64,000 bases of DNA from Desmodus rotundus (GCF_022682495.2 NC_071393.1:119986239-120050238), one strand, 5' to 3'. Shown: positions 23,008 to 34,809, numbered from the stretch's first letter. Program-made: numbers and translations. The notes: a model not told the origin generated them from the letters alone.

Positions 23008-24309
23008 CATCAATTTTCCTCACTTTCATGCTTCAAGGAATTGTCCTACAGTAGAGATCAGTCCAAGCTTGAGTGAAGACTTTAAATAATTGTTAATTCT
23101 ACAAATTGACAAATTGCATATTTTAAATGAAAATTAGTAGTTTTGCATTAGTGCTTGACTCTATGACTGTATTAAAAATACTTTCCAAAATTAATCAGTT
23201 GCACAAGTTATCCATAGGATGCAAGTCTTATATTAGCCACCTTGTATTTGCCCCTCTTTATCCAACCAGTTTCACTTCTGCTCTCTAAGAGAACGGAATT
23301 GGAAGAACAGACCACCCACCTGTAGTACCTACCTGACTTGGGCATGTTGCAGATAATCATCAAGAGATGAAAAGTCACATGTAGTATTTATTTACCATAA
23401 ATTATTTCCATTCTTTCTATGCCGGATACATGTGATTTAGCCTTTGTTGACATAGTTGTTCACTGTGAAAGTTTAGATGTAGTGTGGGAAAAGCTCATAC
23501 TACTTGTCTAAAACTGCAGTTTTAGAAATTTAAATTTCAATCCATTTAAATTTAAATTTAAATACTGAAGCAGTGTAAAGTAATTTCCATTAAACATAAC
23601 TGTATTTTTAGGCTAGGACTACATTTTACCTAAAGCTTTGGAAATTTGACATTGCAATGTGTGGCAAACATATAAAATATATACTAGATTTTGAAGACTT
23701 AGATTTAAAAGAGACATGAATTATCTCATGATAATTATTTTATATTAATTAGATATTGAAATTATAAAATTTTGAATAGATTAGGTTATATAAAATATAT
23801 TACTAAAATTAATTTAACATAGGTCTTTATACTGTTTTTTTACTATGGCTCCTAAAAATTTTATATTTATACAGATAGTTCACATTATATTTCTATTGAG
23901 TAGAGCTGATCTAGGACATTCTGAAATGTGTGGAAATTATTCTCCTGTGGTTTCATAAAGAAAATATTCATCCAAAGCTGAGGATTGTTATGTGAATCTG
24001 AAAACAGCAGGTTTTCTCCATGGTCTATGTCATGTGGGAAAGAGCTTCTTTCCCATATGGCATATATGACATATATGAACAGTATATGATTACAAATCCT
24101 AAGTGTACTGGGAAAGAGCCTCTTTATTGGTCCATTTTGTCATTCTTCAGAGTTTTCTCCTGTGCTTTAGTATGTAGTACATCCTGTCTGGCAATGGTTT
24201 TAAGAGATTTTTCCCCACCCTTCTTTTTAATCTGTGAAATGTACACTATGAAAGGAGGTGAGCTGATTGTTCAGAAAGTCAGGAAAGATTCCTCATGATA
24301 TTGTTGAAA
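23008..24309. other. Unique, very AT-rich sequence
   Basis: Contains a TTTAAATTTAAATTTAAAT stretch near 23545-23562. No gene. The 92-codon frame at 24020-24298 has no recognisable domain. Confidence 0.4.
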
Positions 24310-24430
24310 CAACATGAGTTTGAATCCTCGTTTTTCCAGTTACCTGCTGCATATCCTGGGGAAAACTGCTTTTCCTAAATTTCAGTTTACTTCATCTACA
24401 AGTGACACCTCGCAGAAAAACTCAGTGTAT
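24310..24430 (+). mobile_element. MIR SINE fragment
   Basis: 'ATGAGTTTGAATCCTCGTTT', 'CAGTTACCTGCTGCATATCC', 'TTCAGTTTACTTCATCTACA' follow the MIR core. Confidence 0.6.
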
Positions 24431-24588
24431 CAAAATTAATGATGTGTAAAAGAAATAAGAAATATGAAACTATGCAGTAGATAGTGGGTCCTCAAATATA
24501 TTCTCAGCCAAGACAACCCGTTTCACATTTCTGTCTTTACTTAGTGGTGATGTGGAATCATAACTGTTAGACACAGACAGCAGTGAGT

Positions 24589-24619
24589 CACACACACACA
24601 CAGACACACACACACACAC
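24589..24619. repeat. CA dinucleotide microsatellite
   Basis: About 15 CA units with one GA interruption near 24603. Likely length-polymorphic. Confidence 0.95.
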
Positions 24620-26374
24620 CAGCTTACCAAATCAATCCTCTCTCTGTGAAGGGAAGGTCTCATTGCTCTGCTGTCTCAGTCCCTCTTTCTATATACTCTG
24701 TGCAAAACTTCCAGTTCTTCCACTTGCATGAAAACTAAGTTACAACTTGGCTTACATCAAAAGATTGCCCCAGATTATGAGGCAAAAAAAGAGTACTGTA
24801 AGCTACCACTAACCCCCTGATTCATCATATTCGGTTATATACTTTTTCCTAGCACAGAAATTATTTTCCAGCCTTCTCCAGACAAATTCTTTACCAACAT
24901 CATTCTAGAGCAAGTTAGCCTGTTATGAGATTTGCTTTGTGTTTTGGAAATGCTTTCCAAAGTTTTCAGACAAGTTTTCAACACAGATATCTGTGATTTA
25001 CATTAGTTTGCATGAGAACATGTTACTCCAGAGACAAGGTTCTCTGTTTATTCTTCTGATTCTACAGAACAAAGGGGGTCAAGAGATTGTTTCTTAATAA
25101 GTTGATAAATCATTTGGGATTCACCAGAAACAAAGTATAAGGCTGTTAGTCAAATCTTAGTTCTCCCTCCAAGTACTCTCTACTATCCAATTTGTATTAC
25201 TGTTGTTATTTGTTTTCCAGTTTGGGTGGCTGAACCCAACAAAATCCATTATCTCTCTATCTTCCTGTCTGTTCTATCACTTCAGGGTAGAGACACCTTA
25301 CCAGAAGTAGTGGTCAGTGTGAACCTTTGTCTTAGAAAACATACTCCTGTCTGAGGACTTAGGTAAATAGTTCATAGACTGAGTCAGGCACTAGGACATC
25401 AAAGGATGAATGTTCCAAGAAACCATTGGAAGATTCTTTATCCAAAACCTCCCCAGCCCCCAATGTAAGCACTAAATAATTCTTTTAAAATTTGAGTACT
25501 TCAGAAAATAAAGAGTAGGAGATATATATATTTTTTAAACAACATGTCATGATTGGGGTAGCAGGGTTTGGAGAAGTGAAAGGTGATAAGAAGTTTAAGT
25601 CAGACGTACTTTGAATAAGGAAAGACAGAGATGTTGTAAGGGTAGATAAACCCACAATTATTTGCAGTGTTAGTGTCATTGGTGCAGAACATTTGGGAGG
25701 AAATTCAGTTGTGGAGGCAGAGATGCAATCAAGGATTTTGTGTGCAACAATGTCTTTCAAAAGCCAGGGCATGGTTATCAGACAGCTTGCTATAGAATCT
25801 TAAAGAACACCTTATTTCCATTTCCTGTCTAAGGCAGAAATATTCTCCAATATTCCTGATAGTAGATCATCTGCCCTGTGTGCCTGTGACTGGGTCTCCT
25901 GCTAAAGGTTAAGTCAGGGCTTGGGCTCCATTTGATGGTGTTTTATATAGGCAACTGGGAATGCCAGCATCGTACCTGCTTGTCAGGGTTCCTGAGGGAG
26001 CTGGTCATATGGAAGAAAGAGTACCAAAGGGCCATATTACTAACAGCTATGGAAGCTCTGTTATCCTAAAAGTAGGGTTTTTGATACAGTGTATACTTGA
26101 ACTTGAAACTTTCCTCTACTTCCCATAGGAACTATTTCTGAGCACCGGCAAGACTGGATGTGTTCAATAGGATGTGGGTTTGAGGGAAGCTGAGGGCAGA
26201 TGGGCACCATAAAGAATCTGGAAGAGAAAGAGCACACGTATTTGTGCTTTTTGCTGTACAGTGACTTTATCCAATAGTGAAGTATGGTCAAATGCATGGC
26301 TTCAAATCCGATCAGATGATCAAATCCTCTTTCCACCATGAAGAGCTGAGAAGAGATGATGGAGGTAGACCTGG
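24620..26374. other. Unique non-coding sequence
   Basis: No recognised gene or repeat. A 95-codon minus-strand frame at 25485-25772 and a 92-codon one at 26061-26339 show no domains. Confidence 0.4.
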
Positions 26375-26440
26375 GATAAGAAGCACAGTCTTTAGAGTCA
26401 CCTACTTTGAGTCTCAGTCTTGTTCAATGCCATCTCTTCT
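26375..26440 (+). mobile_element. Possible MIR fragment
   Basis: 'AAGCACAGTCTTTAGAGTCA' and 'CTTTGAGTCTCAGTCTTGTT' resemble the MIR 5' half. Short and weak. Confidence 0.35.
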
Positions 26441-27044
26441 CTGTTTGGACAGCTCCAATTCTCAGGAAATTCTTTCTTAAATCAATCTGCTATTTATCTC
26501 CCTATGTAGTATTGACATAAGCAGGTGCGTTCTAAACATTCTCTTGCATGTTGACTTTTCAAATATTTTAAGACACCTACCCACTATCCCTTTTTGAAAA
26601 TTGGTCTATTGTTTCCTATCTTCCAGCTTCTGAATCTGTTTCTATAATTATTTAAAGACTCCTCATAATAGCACCACAACATATAAAAACCACTTCAACA
26701 TTCCAGAGCAGCACACTCATTTTGGCCTTGTCCTTTAACTCACTGGGAGAATCTGATTGCTCCCCTACTCTCTCCTCTCCTACCTTGAGCCTATCTTCCT
26801 TGGTAACCATGTATACTGTGATTCCTCTAGTCTGAAGATCATTTCTCTTGTGAGAAAAAATTAAAAGTAGCTAGTCCTGTTCCTCTGTGTCTTCACACCT
26901 TTACTCTAAGCAATAGCCCTAAACTTCTGCTCTTCTTGGCTCCAGATAGATCATAAATGCCACACCCCTAACCCACAACAGAGCAAACCAAACTCTATTC
27001 TATGGGTTGCCATTGGACTTAGTGCAAGACTTCACTGATCCCAG
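26441..27044. other. Unique or degraded L2-like sequence
   Basis: A C/T-rich part around 26740-26860 ('TTTAACTCACTGGGAGAATC', 'CTCTCCTCTCCTACCTTGAG') has a vague L2-like look but is too diverged to assign. Confidence 0.3.
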
Positions 27045-27295
27045 TCTCCAATCTACCTAATATTCTTCCTAACAATAATAAGCACAGAGAGCTTACTCTG
27101 TTCCAGGTACTCTTCTGAACACTCCACATATATTTACTCAGTTGACAACATTTGCTTTAGTTGGATGTCATTAGTATGTCTGTTCTATCGAATTAGAAAC
27201 TAAAACTCAGAGAAGTTAAGTGGCTTGTTCAAAGGCACAAAACCAAAAGGTGGTACAGCTGAGGTTTGAGGTTTGCGTCCAAGCAGCCTGGCTCC
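27045..27295 (-). mobile_element. MIR SINE, near full length
   Basis: 'GCTTACTCTGTTCCAGGTAC', 'CTCTTCTGAACACTCCACAT', 'ACTAAAACTCAGAGAAGTTA', 'AGTGGCTTGTTCAAAGGCAC', 'AAGGTGGTACAGCTGAGGTT' and 'CAGCCTGGCTCCAGGGGCC' are the reverse complement of MIR from 3' end to tRNA-like head. Confidence 0.85.
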
Positions 27296-28079
27296 AGGGG
27301 CCATGACCTTTTGCCATTCCCCCATGCTGCAATGTCTGCTTATAGGAGTGTGCATCCTTTTATGTTCTTCCCTGTTTTTCTGAACCTTATTTTATCTTTT
27401 ATATCCTTTTAAACTCTGAGTTCCTTAGAGATTTTCCAATGTGGCCAGTCAAATTTCTTTAGGTCCTCTAAATAGTCGCTGAATGGAAGAGTCTTTTCTA
27501 TCACACATATAACCCACATGAGTACTTTAGATGCCCAGAGCTCCAGGTCAGAGCCTAAAGGAGAAAGTATCACAGACAAAGCAATGATGGTAAAATTCAA
27601 AAGAAGATAAAACCCCAACTATTTTAAGGTCAAAAACTAGAATCTACAAAGACACTGTTCTGGTTAAGTGGCAAAGGAAAGGAAGTAGCATAAGGTGATT
27701 CAGCAGGGGAGCGATGTGAGGCCAATAGAGTGAAATGAGTGGGGCTGGAAGGTAGGTTCTGCTTATTCAGTTATGGAAGGAGGATGGAAGAGGGGAGTGG
27801 ATGGGACAGAGCGTCCCAATTCTCCTGACCACTTTAAAAACCAGCGAGCCTCACACTCAGGTCTTTGTTTCTAATGCCATTCTCCAGGGAAAGGGCCCAG
27901 AGAGATTGGGGGAAAGGACTCATTGCAGGACTAGGCAGGGAATGTAAGAGATGAGCCTGGAGTATCTTGTAGTGACAGAAAGGAAGCAAGTGAAAAAAGA
28001 GGAGAGAGAGAACCCAAACAGAATGATAGGGATGTGTCACAGGGACACAGGGACCAGCTGAAATAGCTCCCAATGGACA
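27296..28079. other. Unique non-coding sequence
   Basis: Purine-rich from about 27690 to 28040 with 'AGCAGGGGAGCGATGTGAGG', which faintly recalls minus-strand L2, but not firmly. No gene. Confidence 0.35.
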
Positions 28080-28705
28080 AAGCCAATTTAAACAACAAGC
28101 CCAAAATACTGGATTATTACCACAAATATAAACTAAATGTATGTGAGTCTAAGTTGCTGAGTAAATAAATAAGTGGGGAGAACAGAAATATCTCCCATGC
28201 AGAAGAATTACAAATAAATTATGTAAATATTTGCCCATCAAGGAAGTGAAGTATAACTTTCCATTCCTTAAATTTTTCCTGTATATAGTGATATCTTTCA
28301 AAAAGTACAGTACAGAAAGGGGGAGGAAGAATAATTTTCATTGACAAAAACTGACAAACACTACCTCCGCCGGGTAATTGAGGTCAACATCAACAGAGCT
28401 AATCATATTGACAGTACATACCCTTGATATGATATTATGAAATTTAATGTGATATCCTAGATGGGATTCTGAAACAGAAAAAGGACATTCAGTAAAAACT
28501 AAGAAAATCAGAAGAAAGCATGGGATTTTATTAATGTACCAATATTGGTTTGTTAATAGTGACAAATGTACCATATTAATGCAGTATGTTAATAGGGGAA
28601 AATGGATGGGGGATAAATAGAAATTCTTTGTGCAATCATGGCCACTTTTCTGTAACTATAAAACAATTCTAAAATAAAAAGTTTATTTTAAATAAATCAA
28701 GGGCA
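28080..28705 (+). mobile_element. Old L1 (L1M-type) 3' UTR
   Basis: 'GAGTAAATAAATAAGTGGGG', 'CAGAAGAATTACAAATAAAT', 'GTAATTGAGGTCAACATCAA', 'GACAGTACATACCCTTGATA', 'ATTAATGTACCAATATTGG', 'GCCACTTTTCTGTAACTATA' and the terminal 'CTAAAATAAAAAGTTTATTT' follow the 3' UTR of old mammalian L1M subfamilies. No coding part remains. A 78-codon minus-strand frame inside it is antisense chance. Confidence 0.8.
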
Positions 28706-29776
28706 GAGGCTTCCTGTTGCCCAGCCGGGCCTGGGAGGCTCGAGGGGAAGTGGCCTGGTACTTTGTAACGTCATCATTAAAAGGGGTCACTTGAAGGTAA
28801 GATAATGGAGGTTCCCTGACATAATGATATAACAAAATCAATATGAGGCTAACCTTTGACTACAACTGCCCATTCCTTCACTGTGATTCATTCATTATCT
28901 GCAAGTTTCTGATTTCCGGGAATAATCTGTAGTCTCGAATTTCAAGATAATGACTCTTTGGTATCATTCTTCACATTACAGCAGGTGCACGTGAGTATCT
29001 GTGTACATAAATGTATGCTTTGGTAAAGGGGCGATGTTAATGAGAGCATAAGAACAGTGAAGCGTTCTAAAAAGACCTAAGGTTGGTGTGTAGGCTCTGC
29101 TGCATATGCTCGCATCTGGGCATTCACTGCTGCTTCTTTGCTAGTGTATGAAGCACTAAATGCTCTAGAAATATGAGAAAGAGAGAGCCCCTTGAATACC
29201 CCTGTGGCATGTCCAGGCTGCCTCCCTGCCCCTTCTACCTTAGTCTCTGGGGCACACAGGGTTTTTCAGATACCTGTCCTCTCTCAAAGGCATGACTCCA
29301 AGGTTAGAGGGAGCTCATCTCAGCTCCAATGAATGGAAGTGGGGTCTTTTTTCCTCTGTGTTCTTACCAGCCCTTCCCATCAGGGACTGGAGTCTGCATC
29401 TGTTGCTTACTGATTTGTTTCTAATGGAAGTGCAAGGGTCCCCAGGCTGTCTTTGTGATAAGGGCTATGCTGCTTCTTTGTACTCTGATCCGACCTGACA
29501 AATAGGTCCAACATATTTGTCGTCATTTGGGGACAATAGCCTGAATGTAGCATGGTTTTATTTGAACTTCATCCTCCTTCATTTCCAAGGTAAAACACTC
29601 CTCCTACCAAACAAGCCCTCATTTCTATAAGCTTCACTCTGACCCCTCTCTTACCAGAGTATATACCATTTGCTCCAGCATCTTCTCCAGCATGTTCTGC
29701 ACTGGGTTTCCAGGTAGGAGCAGATTTAGACACCATGTAATGATGGTCTTCATTCTAAAGCAATCTTAGAGGTCAC
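28706..29776. other. Mostly unique sequence
   Basis: A GC-richer patch at 28710-28760 and a C/T-rich stretch at 29560-29720 with L2-like flavour ('AAGCTTCACTCTGACCCCTC'), the latter too weak to call. No exon or gene recognised. Confidence 0.35.
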
Positions 29777-30180
29777 CTGTTCATTGCGTAGAAAGAAGGA
29801 GCTTCTATCTTTTGCGACAGCATGGATGGAACTGGAGAGCATTATGCTAAGTGAAATAAGCCAGGGGGTGAGGGACAAATACCGTATGATCTCACCTTTA
29901 ACTGGAACATAATCAACAAAGGGAAAAAAAAGCAAGCAACGTATAACCAGAGGCATTGAAATTAAGAACAATCTGACAGTAACCAGAGGGGAGGGGGGAG
30001 GGGATAGTGGGGAAAAGGGTTTTCAGGAATTACTATAAAAGACACATGGACAAAACCAAAAGGGAAGGTGGAAGCAAGGGAGGGAGGTGGGTTTGGCTGT
30101 GGTGGAGGGGAGTGGTAGGGGGGAAATGCAGATAACTGTAATTGAACAACAATAAAATAATTTTAAAAAATAAGTAAAAC
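29777..30180 (+). mobile_element. LINE-1, strongly 5'-truncated, bat lineage
   Basis: Begins in the last codons of ORF2 ('AGAAAGAAGGAGCTTCTATC', 'GCATGGATGGAACTGGAGAG') and runs through the G-rich 3' UTR to 'TGTAATTGAACAACAATAAA' and an A-rich tail. Flanking AGAGGTCAC (29768-29776) and AGAGGTTAC (30181-30189) form a 9-bp target duplication with one mismatch. The 3' UTR has runs of four to six G, a feature of L1 3' UTRs. Confidence 0.88.
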
Positions 30181-30189
30181 AGAGGTTAC

Positions 30190-30639
30190 AAACTCAAATT
30201 CCTACAGGGGGCACATGAATTAAATGAGCCAGCTGGGGCTGACGTCAGGAAACGATAGTTCACGCAAGGCTGGCATGACTCTTGGCCTCCATGTCAAAGA
30301 CACAGTGGAGAGTCGTGGGGCGTGTGGCACACTGCAGAACCTAGTGTCAAGGCGGCAGCCACCGCTCAGATGCTGCCGATCATCACTGTACAGGCATGCT
30401 GGTCCGGTCCTATGAAATTCCCTTATTTTTCAAAAGCCAGAAGTCAAGACTTTTATGTTTCCTCTTTGAATGCATTACCTGTATTTTAATTTTCCTTTAT
30501 TTAAAACACTGATTAGGCTGAATAAAACACATCTGGAAGTAAGGTACCCTACTGTAAGACCACTGCCTCTGAATTTAAAGAAGAAAGAGAAGCACAGGCG
30601 ACTCTTTATAATCCTTGTGTTGTACAAACAGGATTAATA
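30190..30639. other. Unique sequence with a consensus CRE palindrome
   Basis: TGACGTCA at 30240-30247 is a perfect cAMP-response-element (CREB/ATF) site by sequence. The surrounding 30225-30415 is richer in GC and CpG than its neighbours and carries a 63-codon open frame without recognisable domains. Whether this is a regulatory patch cannot be told from sequence alone. Confidence 0.3.
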
Positions 30640-30830
30640 TCGCAGCTACAGGGTAACAGTTTCATAGCAGCCATGTAGTTATTATGCATTGCATATATGA
30701 AATTATGTCATAATGAGGTATCTCATAACACGATTGTGCAAGCTATAAAACTATTTTATAGTTCCGAGAGAGCAGCTCCTGAGCGAGTCAACAGTGGTAA
30801 CTGTTTCTTTCCATCTCCCTTATCTTTGAA
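30640..30830. promoter_or_regulatory. Candidate conserved non-coding element
   Basis: Dense AT-rich motif cluster in unique DNA: 'GTAGTTATTATGCATTGCAT' (POU/homeodomain-like), 'ATGTCATAATGAGG', 'TATAAAACTATTTTATAG' (an inverted repeat), then 'GAGCAGCTCCTGAGCGAGTC'. No repeat signature. Call rests on appearance only. Confidence 0.27.
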
Positions 30831-31339
30831 TTAAAAAACAAATGCTCACCCAATGCTTTCTTCTCAACTCCAAGTTTTACAGTAGTGTGCGGTGTTTTCT
30901 CATCTCCTTAAAATGACCTCTCCCATTATCTTCTCTTCTGTCCTTTCTAGCTCTTCTCTCCTCCCTCCTGAGGGTGTTCACACTGGTGTAATTAGTGTGC
31001 TCAGTGGTGTGAGGCCGGTTCATTGTTGTGTTTCATAGCTACTTGTTTTCTCTGCCTGTAATAAGCAACAAGCTCAAGGTTGCCAAAAGACAAAACCTAT
31101 ATTGTTTACATACACATTTAAGAAAAGATTTAGCCAGTGCCTCTAAGAACTAGAAGATATTTGAACGTTGGAGATAAGCCCACTTTCTGTAGCTTTCTTT
31201 AAAATAATCTGTCCATAGATGATCATATTATTTAGCATCAACCAATGCTGGAATGATTCCTAAATCTAACGTGTAAGCTTATTTTCAACTACCTGATAGG
31301 TATCTCTGCTGGAATTACCTTTTGGCATTTTATTGTGGC
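30831..31339. other. Unique non-coding sequence
   Basis: 'GGTTCATTGTTGTGTTTCAT' and similar ATTGT motifs around 31015-31035 recall SOX sites. Nothing else recognised. Confidence 0.35.
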
Positions 31340-32084
31340 TCAAGTCTGGTCACTATCCTTTATTCCATTGGCTGCATCTCTCACCTGTATAGAGGCTGGG
31401 AACTTTGGGGATCAACCCTGACTCATCTCTCACCTCAAACCAATTAGTAGACAACCCTGACTCTACCTTCATCAACATCTGAAATATACCTGGGCTAGGC
31501 TCTTTTATCAGCCTTTCCATTTACAAGGACTTTCCAGTAGTTTCTGAACTGACACCCTTCTCTCTGAACTCCCTCCTCTCCAAATCCTTATTCACAAATT
31601 CCCCAAAGTTATTTATTTTAAACAGAATAATAACATTGTTTCATTAAAAGGCAGCCCAGACACATTTTAGGTAGTGGGAAAGAGCAGGCACAAGCACAAG
31701 CACCCACACTCTCTTCATTGTGGGATTCAACACCAACATACTTTTGAGCCTCACTACTGCTTTGCCCCTTCCTGAGCCCCAAGCTGGAACAGCACTTACC
31801 TTATTGTTCCCTCAAGTCTTCTGCTCTTTTGGACTGCTGTGCTTTTTTCCATGGATTCCTTCGACCTCAACAGGTTCTCTGGTTTACTTTGGATTAGCTC
31901 ATGTCTTGTTTGTATTTTTCTTCACAGGGAAACAGGATATTTGTTTCCTTCCCTACCTTCTTTTTATAAATTTCAGAATTGACTTTAGTAGTATAAAATT
32001 GAAACTAAATGTCCATTACTGAGGTGTTTGTTAAATGAATTATGATGCATCAAATATAATAGAATATTTGATTTATTTTTATTA

Positions 32085-32250
32085 TTACTTATTTTTTTCA
32101 TTGTTGTTCAAGTACAGTTGTCTCCATTTTCCCACCACCACTTTTCCCTGCTCCACCCACCCCTACCTCCCCCTGTGACTTTGTCCACGGGTTCTTTATA
32201 CATGTTGCTTGATGACCCTTGCCCTTCTTTCGCCATCCCTTACTTTCCTT
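32085..32250 (-). mobile_element. LINE-1 3' UTR fragment, bat lineage
   Basis: Plus strand shows a T-rich tail, then 'TTGTTGTTCAAGTACAGTTG', 'TCTCCATTTTCCCACCACCA', 'TGACTTTGTCCACGGGTTCT' and 'GCTTGATGACCC', the same 3' UTR as the copy at 21692. It is only about 165 bp, so no coding part is included. A 124-codon plus-strand frame across it is antisense chance. Confidence 0.85.
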
Positions 32251-32344
32251 TCATACCTAATTCATACATGCCTATGGCTGTTACTACAATTAAACCTTGT
32301 TTTTGCCATTTTTTTCAAATTATCTTTTTTTTAAGGGAAAGTTT

Positions 32345-32580
32345 GGGCCAAAGTATTTTTTTCAAAGATTTTATTTATTTTTTTAGAGAGGGAAAAGGAA
32401 AGAGAAAGAGACGGAGAGAAACATCAATGTGTTGTTGCCTTTTGCACACCCCCTACTGGGGACCTGGCCTGCAACCCAAGCATGTGCCCTGACTGGGAAT
32501 CAAATCAGTGACTCTTAGGTTCACAGGCTGGCACTCAGTCCACTGAGCCACATCAGCCAGGGCAGGGCCCAAGTACTTTT
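32345..32580 (-). mobile_element. VES SINE, reverse, with target-site duplication
   Basis: Body about 32361-32564. The minus strand starts 'GCCCTGGCTGATGTGGCTCA', has 'GGTTCACAGG' and 'TGATTCCCAGTCAGGGCACA' type blocks, then 'GGTTGCAGGCCAGGTCCCCA' and an A-rich tail. Direct repeats GGGCCAAAGTATTTTT (32345-32360) and GGGCCCAAGTACTTTT (32565-32580) flank it with about two differences. Confidence 0.93.
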
Positions 32581-32640
32581 TATCTTTGGTTCTAACCAGT
32601 GCCTTGCACAGAGAAGCTAGTCAATAAATTCTGGGAAAAA

Positions 32641-34284
32641 AACAATTTAATAATTAGTTGAGAAATTTTCCTGTTAGTGAAAATCTGGTGAAACCAAGGG
32701 AAAATGAATGGTCAGCATACACTATCCTCTGTGAGATAGCTCCTCTCTTACAGGTGTCAGCCTGGTCTTCTGTAAACAAGTGGGAGAGAGGAAATAGAAG
32801 TACAAATGAAAAATTCTTAGAACTTTATTTTCTAGATGAATTTTTTCCAATTTTCCTCATATCCTCCCAAGATCATTCAAAGAAACTTTCCTATAAGGTG
32901 AAATGAAGTTTAAAATCCAACCCTAATCTAACCAGGTAACCTATGCACCTCTGGGAATAGGGAAAAAACAACTACTATTGCTTCTATATCTCAGCAGAGG
33001 CTCTTTCTTCCTTATTTTATCCTTAAAAACATGATGTGATTTACTGTCAGTGTAAACCTACATACCAGTCTTTCCTTAGGGTCTGATGAGGACTCTGTCG
33101 TCTGAAATATTATTAGCATGCCATGTGGGTGAGAATGAGCCTACTGTGTGTGAAGGGCTTCAAGCCCTTGTTCCCTTTGTAGTCAGCTGGACTCCAGCCT
33201 TGATTATCATCTAGGGACCATGTCTTCAAGGTGATACCTGGGCTTACGTCAGGGTGAGCTCTTAGAACATTACTCCAGGTGGTATTTTCGACAGAAGTAT
33301 TGATAAGATAATCATTTTCTTAGATGTCACCCTGCATATCACTAAAAACAGCCTTAGAAAAGGAGTCCCCGGATCTGCACAGGATCCCACCTTGGGCTCA
33401 TTTGGCTCCACTTGACCCTGCATCCTTGCCTGTGCTGTCAAGATACTGCGTCGCTCTGGAGGGCAGCACTATCGGTACCAAACCCTTGTGTGTGCACGGG
33501 CTGCCATTCCTTGTTGGGCAGAATAAGGAGCCAGAAACAAATGACGATTTATTACCCACCATGATGGATCAAAAGGTATATTAGAGGATGCACGCTGTCG
33601 AGTTCTTGGTTAATGGTGCCAGAATGATGGAGGGGAGCCATGATTTCCATAGTAGAAGGGGCCTGAACTCAAGGCTGCAGCTTTGTAGCTGTTGTCTGCT
33701 CTGGAATTAGCTAATGAGGCTCTCTTTGTTTGAGCGTTGGAAAGCCTCCAAAACCCACTCAGGAGAGAAATTAACAAATGTCTGTTTTTGTTACCTCCGG
33801 ATAAATCTTCATGATAAAATGCGTAGCCGTTCCACCTCTTCAATCTTCTCTCTTCTTTTTCCCCAGTGGACATTCAATTACTGTGAAGGCCAAAAAAATG
33901 AAAATAAATAAATTATTTCCTCTTAAAAGTAGCAATGGACATGTGAGAGTAAGGTTTCGTCAGAAGTAGCGAAGAGGTTCACCGTCTTCAGGTGGTATTC
34001 TAAACACACCACACTCATGTGATCATTTCTGATTATTTTAATGCTGGTTATTTACGTAATCGGTGGTCACCAGAAGCTGCTGGCATTGTCTGAGCATGCG
34101 CATGTGGGAACAGCGGTAGTAACCTGACTCACTTCAGTTTGGATGGACCATCTCATAGGGTCACAATTACCTTTTTCTCTAAAGATTCTCTGCGTGAATT
34201 TGATTTTTACAGAGTAGGATACGCCTCTCATGGGCTTTTTAATTTGGGGGAATTTTGCTTCTTTTTGTTCATGTTGGGATTTCC
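32641..34284. other. Unique non-coding sequence
   Basis: No repeat recognised. Open frames of up to 87 codons lack domains. The part 33320-33600 is less AT-rich than its surroundings and has an 86-codon frame (33324-33584) of unknown meaning. Confidence 0.4.
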
Positions 34285-34440
34285 TATGAATGAATTGCCA
34301 ACAAGTATTTATTGAACATCTACGCACCTTATAGTCGTCTGCTGATTGGGAATGCCAAGATGTTTAGTTTAGAGTTACAGTTTCCAAAGAACTCAGTGGA
34401 GTAGGGGAAATAAATACACAAAATACGTGTGTGCCAATGT
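34285..34440 (-). mobile_element. L2 LINE 3' remnant
   Basis: 'CAAGTATTTATTGAACATCT', 'GATTGGGAATGCCAAGATG' and 'GGGGAAATAAATACACAAAA' follow the reverse complement of the L2 3' end (the 'TATTTATTGAGCACCTACTA' style head). Confidence 0.5.
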
Positions 34441-34809
34441 TCTAGGCCCATTGTGGCACCATGGAAATGGTCAGCTGGGACCCGTTCTCATGGAGCGTTA
34501 CTCAGAGAGAACAAGGAGGAAGGGCATTTTAGCAGAGGCAGTTGTATCACAGAGGCGTATGACAATTTCTGCTGCTCTAAGTGATCCAGTTTGCAGAATT
34601 TACTTTGACAAAAGGGTAAGTATTGTTTTTGAAACTTTTGTTTAAGTTATGTAAGGATGTGTGTATGTGTATGTGTGTATATGCTCATTTGCATTTGTGT
34701 GTTTGTGCTGGGTCACAGTAAAATATATCTATGTTCGAATTTAGCAGTCAAACATATTTGAAAGCTATTCATGTAAGTGATGGAGACGACAGAATTCAGA
34801 AGCAACAAT
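34441..34809. other. Unique sequence with a consensus-like splice donor
   Basis: AAAAGG|GTAAGTATTG at about 34615 is close to a consensus 5' splice site, but the only upstream candidate acceptor (TTTTAGCAG near 34536) is weak. A TG/TATG-rich stretch follows at 34654-34685. Not called as an exon. Confidence 0.3.

Larger units (their letters stand above)
31340..32640 (+). mobile_element. L2 LINE copy broken by two later insertions
   Basis: L2 3' region in order: 'CCTGACTCATCTCTCACCTC' (about 31420), 'CTGAACTCCCTCCTCTCC' (about 31565), 'TTATTGTTCCCTCAAGTCTT' (about 31801), then the terminal block 'CCAGTGCCTTGCACAGAGAA' and 'CTAGTCAATAAATTCTGG' (32597-32634). An L1 3' UTR fragment (about 32085-32250) and a VES SINE (32361-32564) separate the last block from the rest. 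Joining the two sides into one copy is an inference from shared order and orientation. Confidence 0.55.

Noticed and set aside
32118..32492. 124-codon plus-strand open frame
   Set aside because: It runs antisense through an L1 3' UTR and a VES SINE, whose C-rich and purine-rich strands are poor in stops.
34536..34614. Exon ending at the GTAAGT donor near 34615
   Set aside because: The donor is good, but the only nearby acceptor has a poor pyrimidine tract, and part of the region borders a degraded L2.
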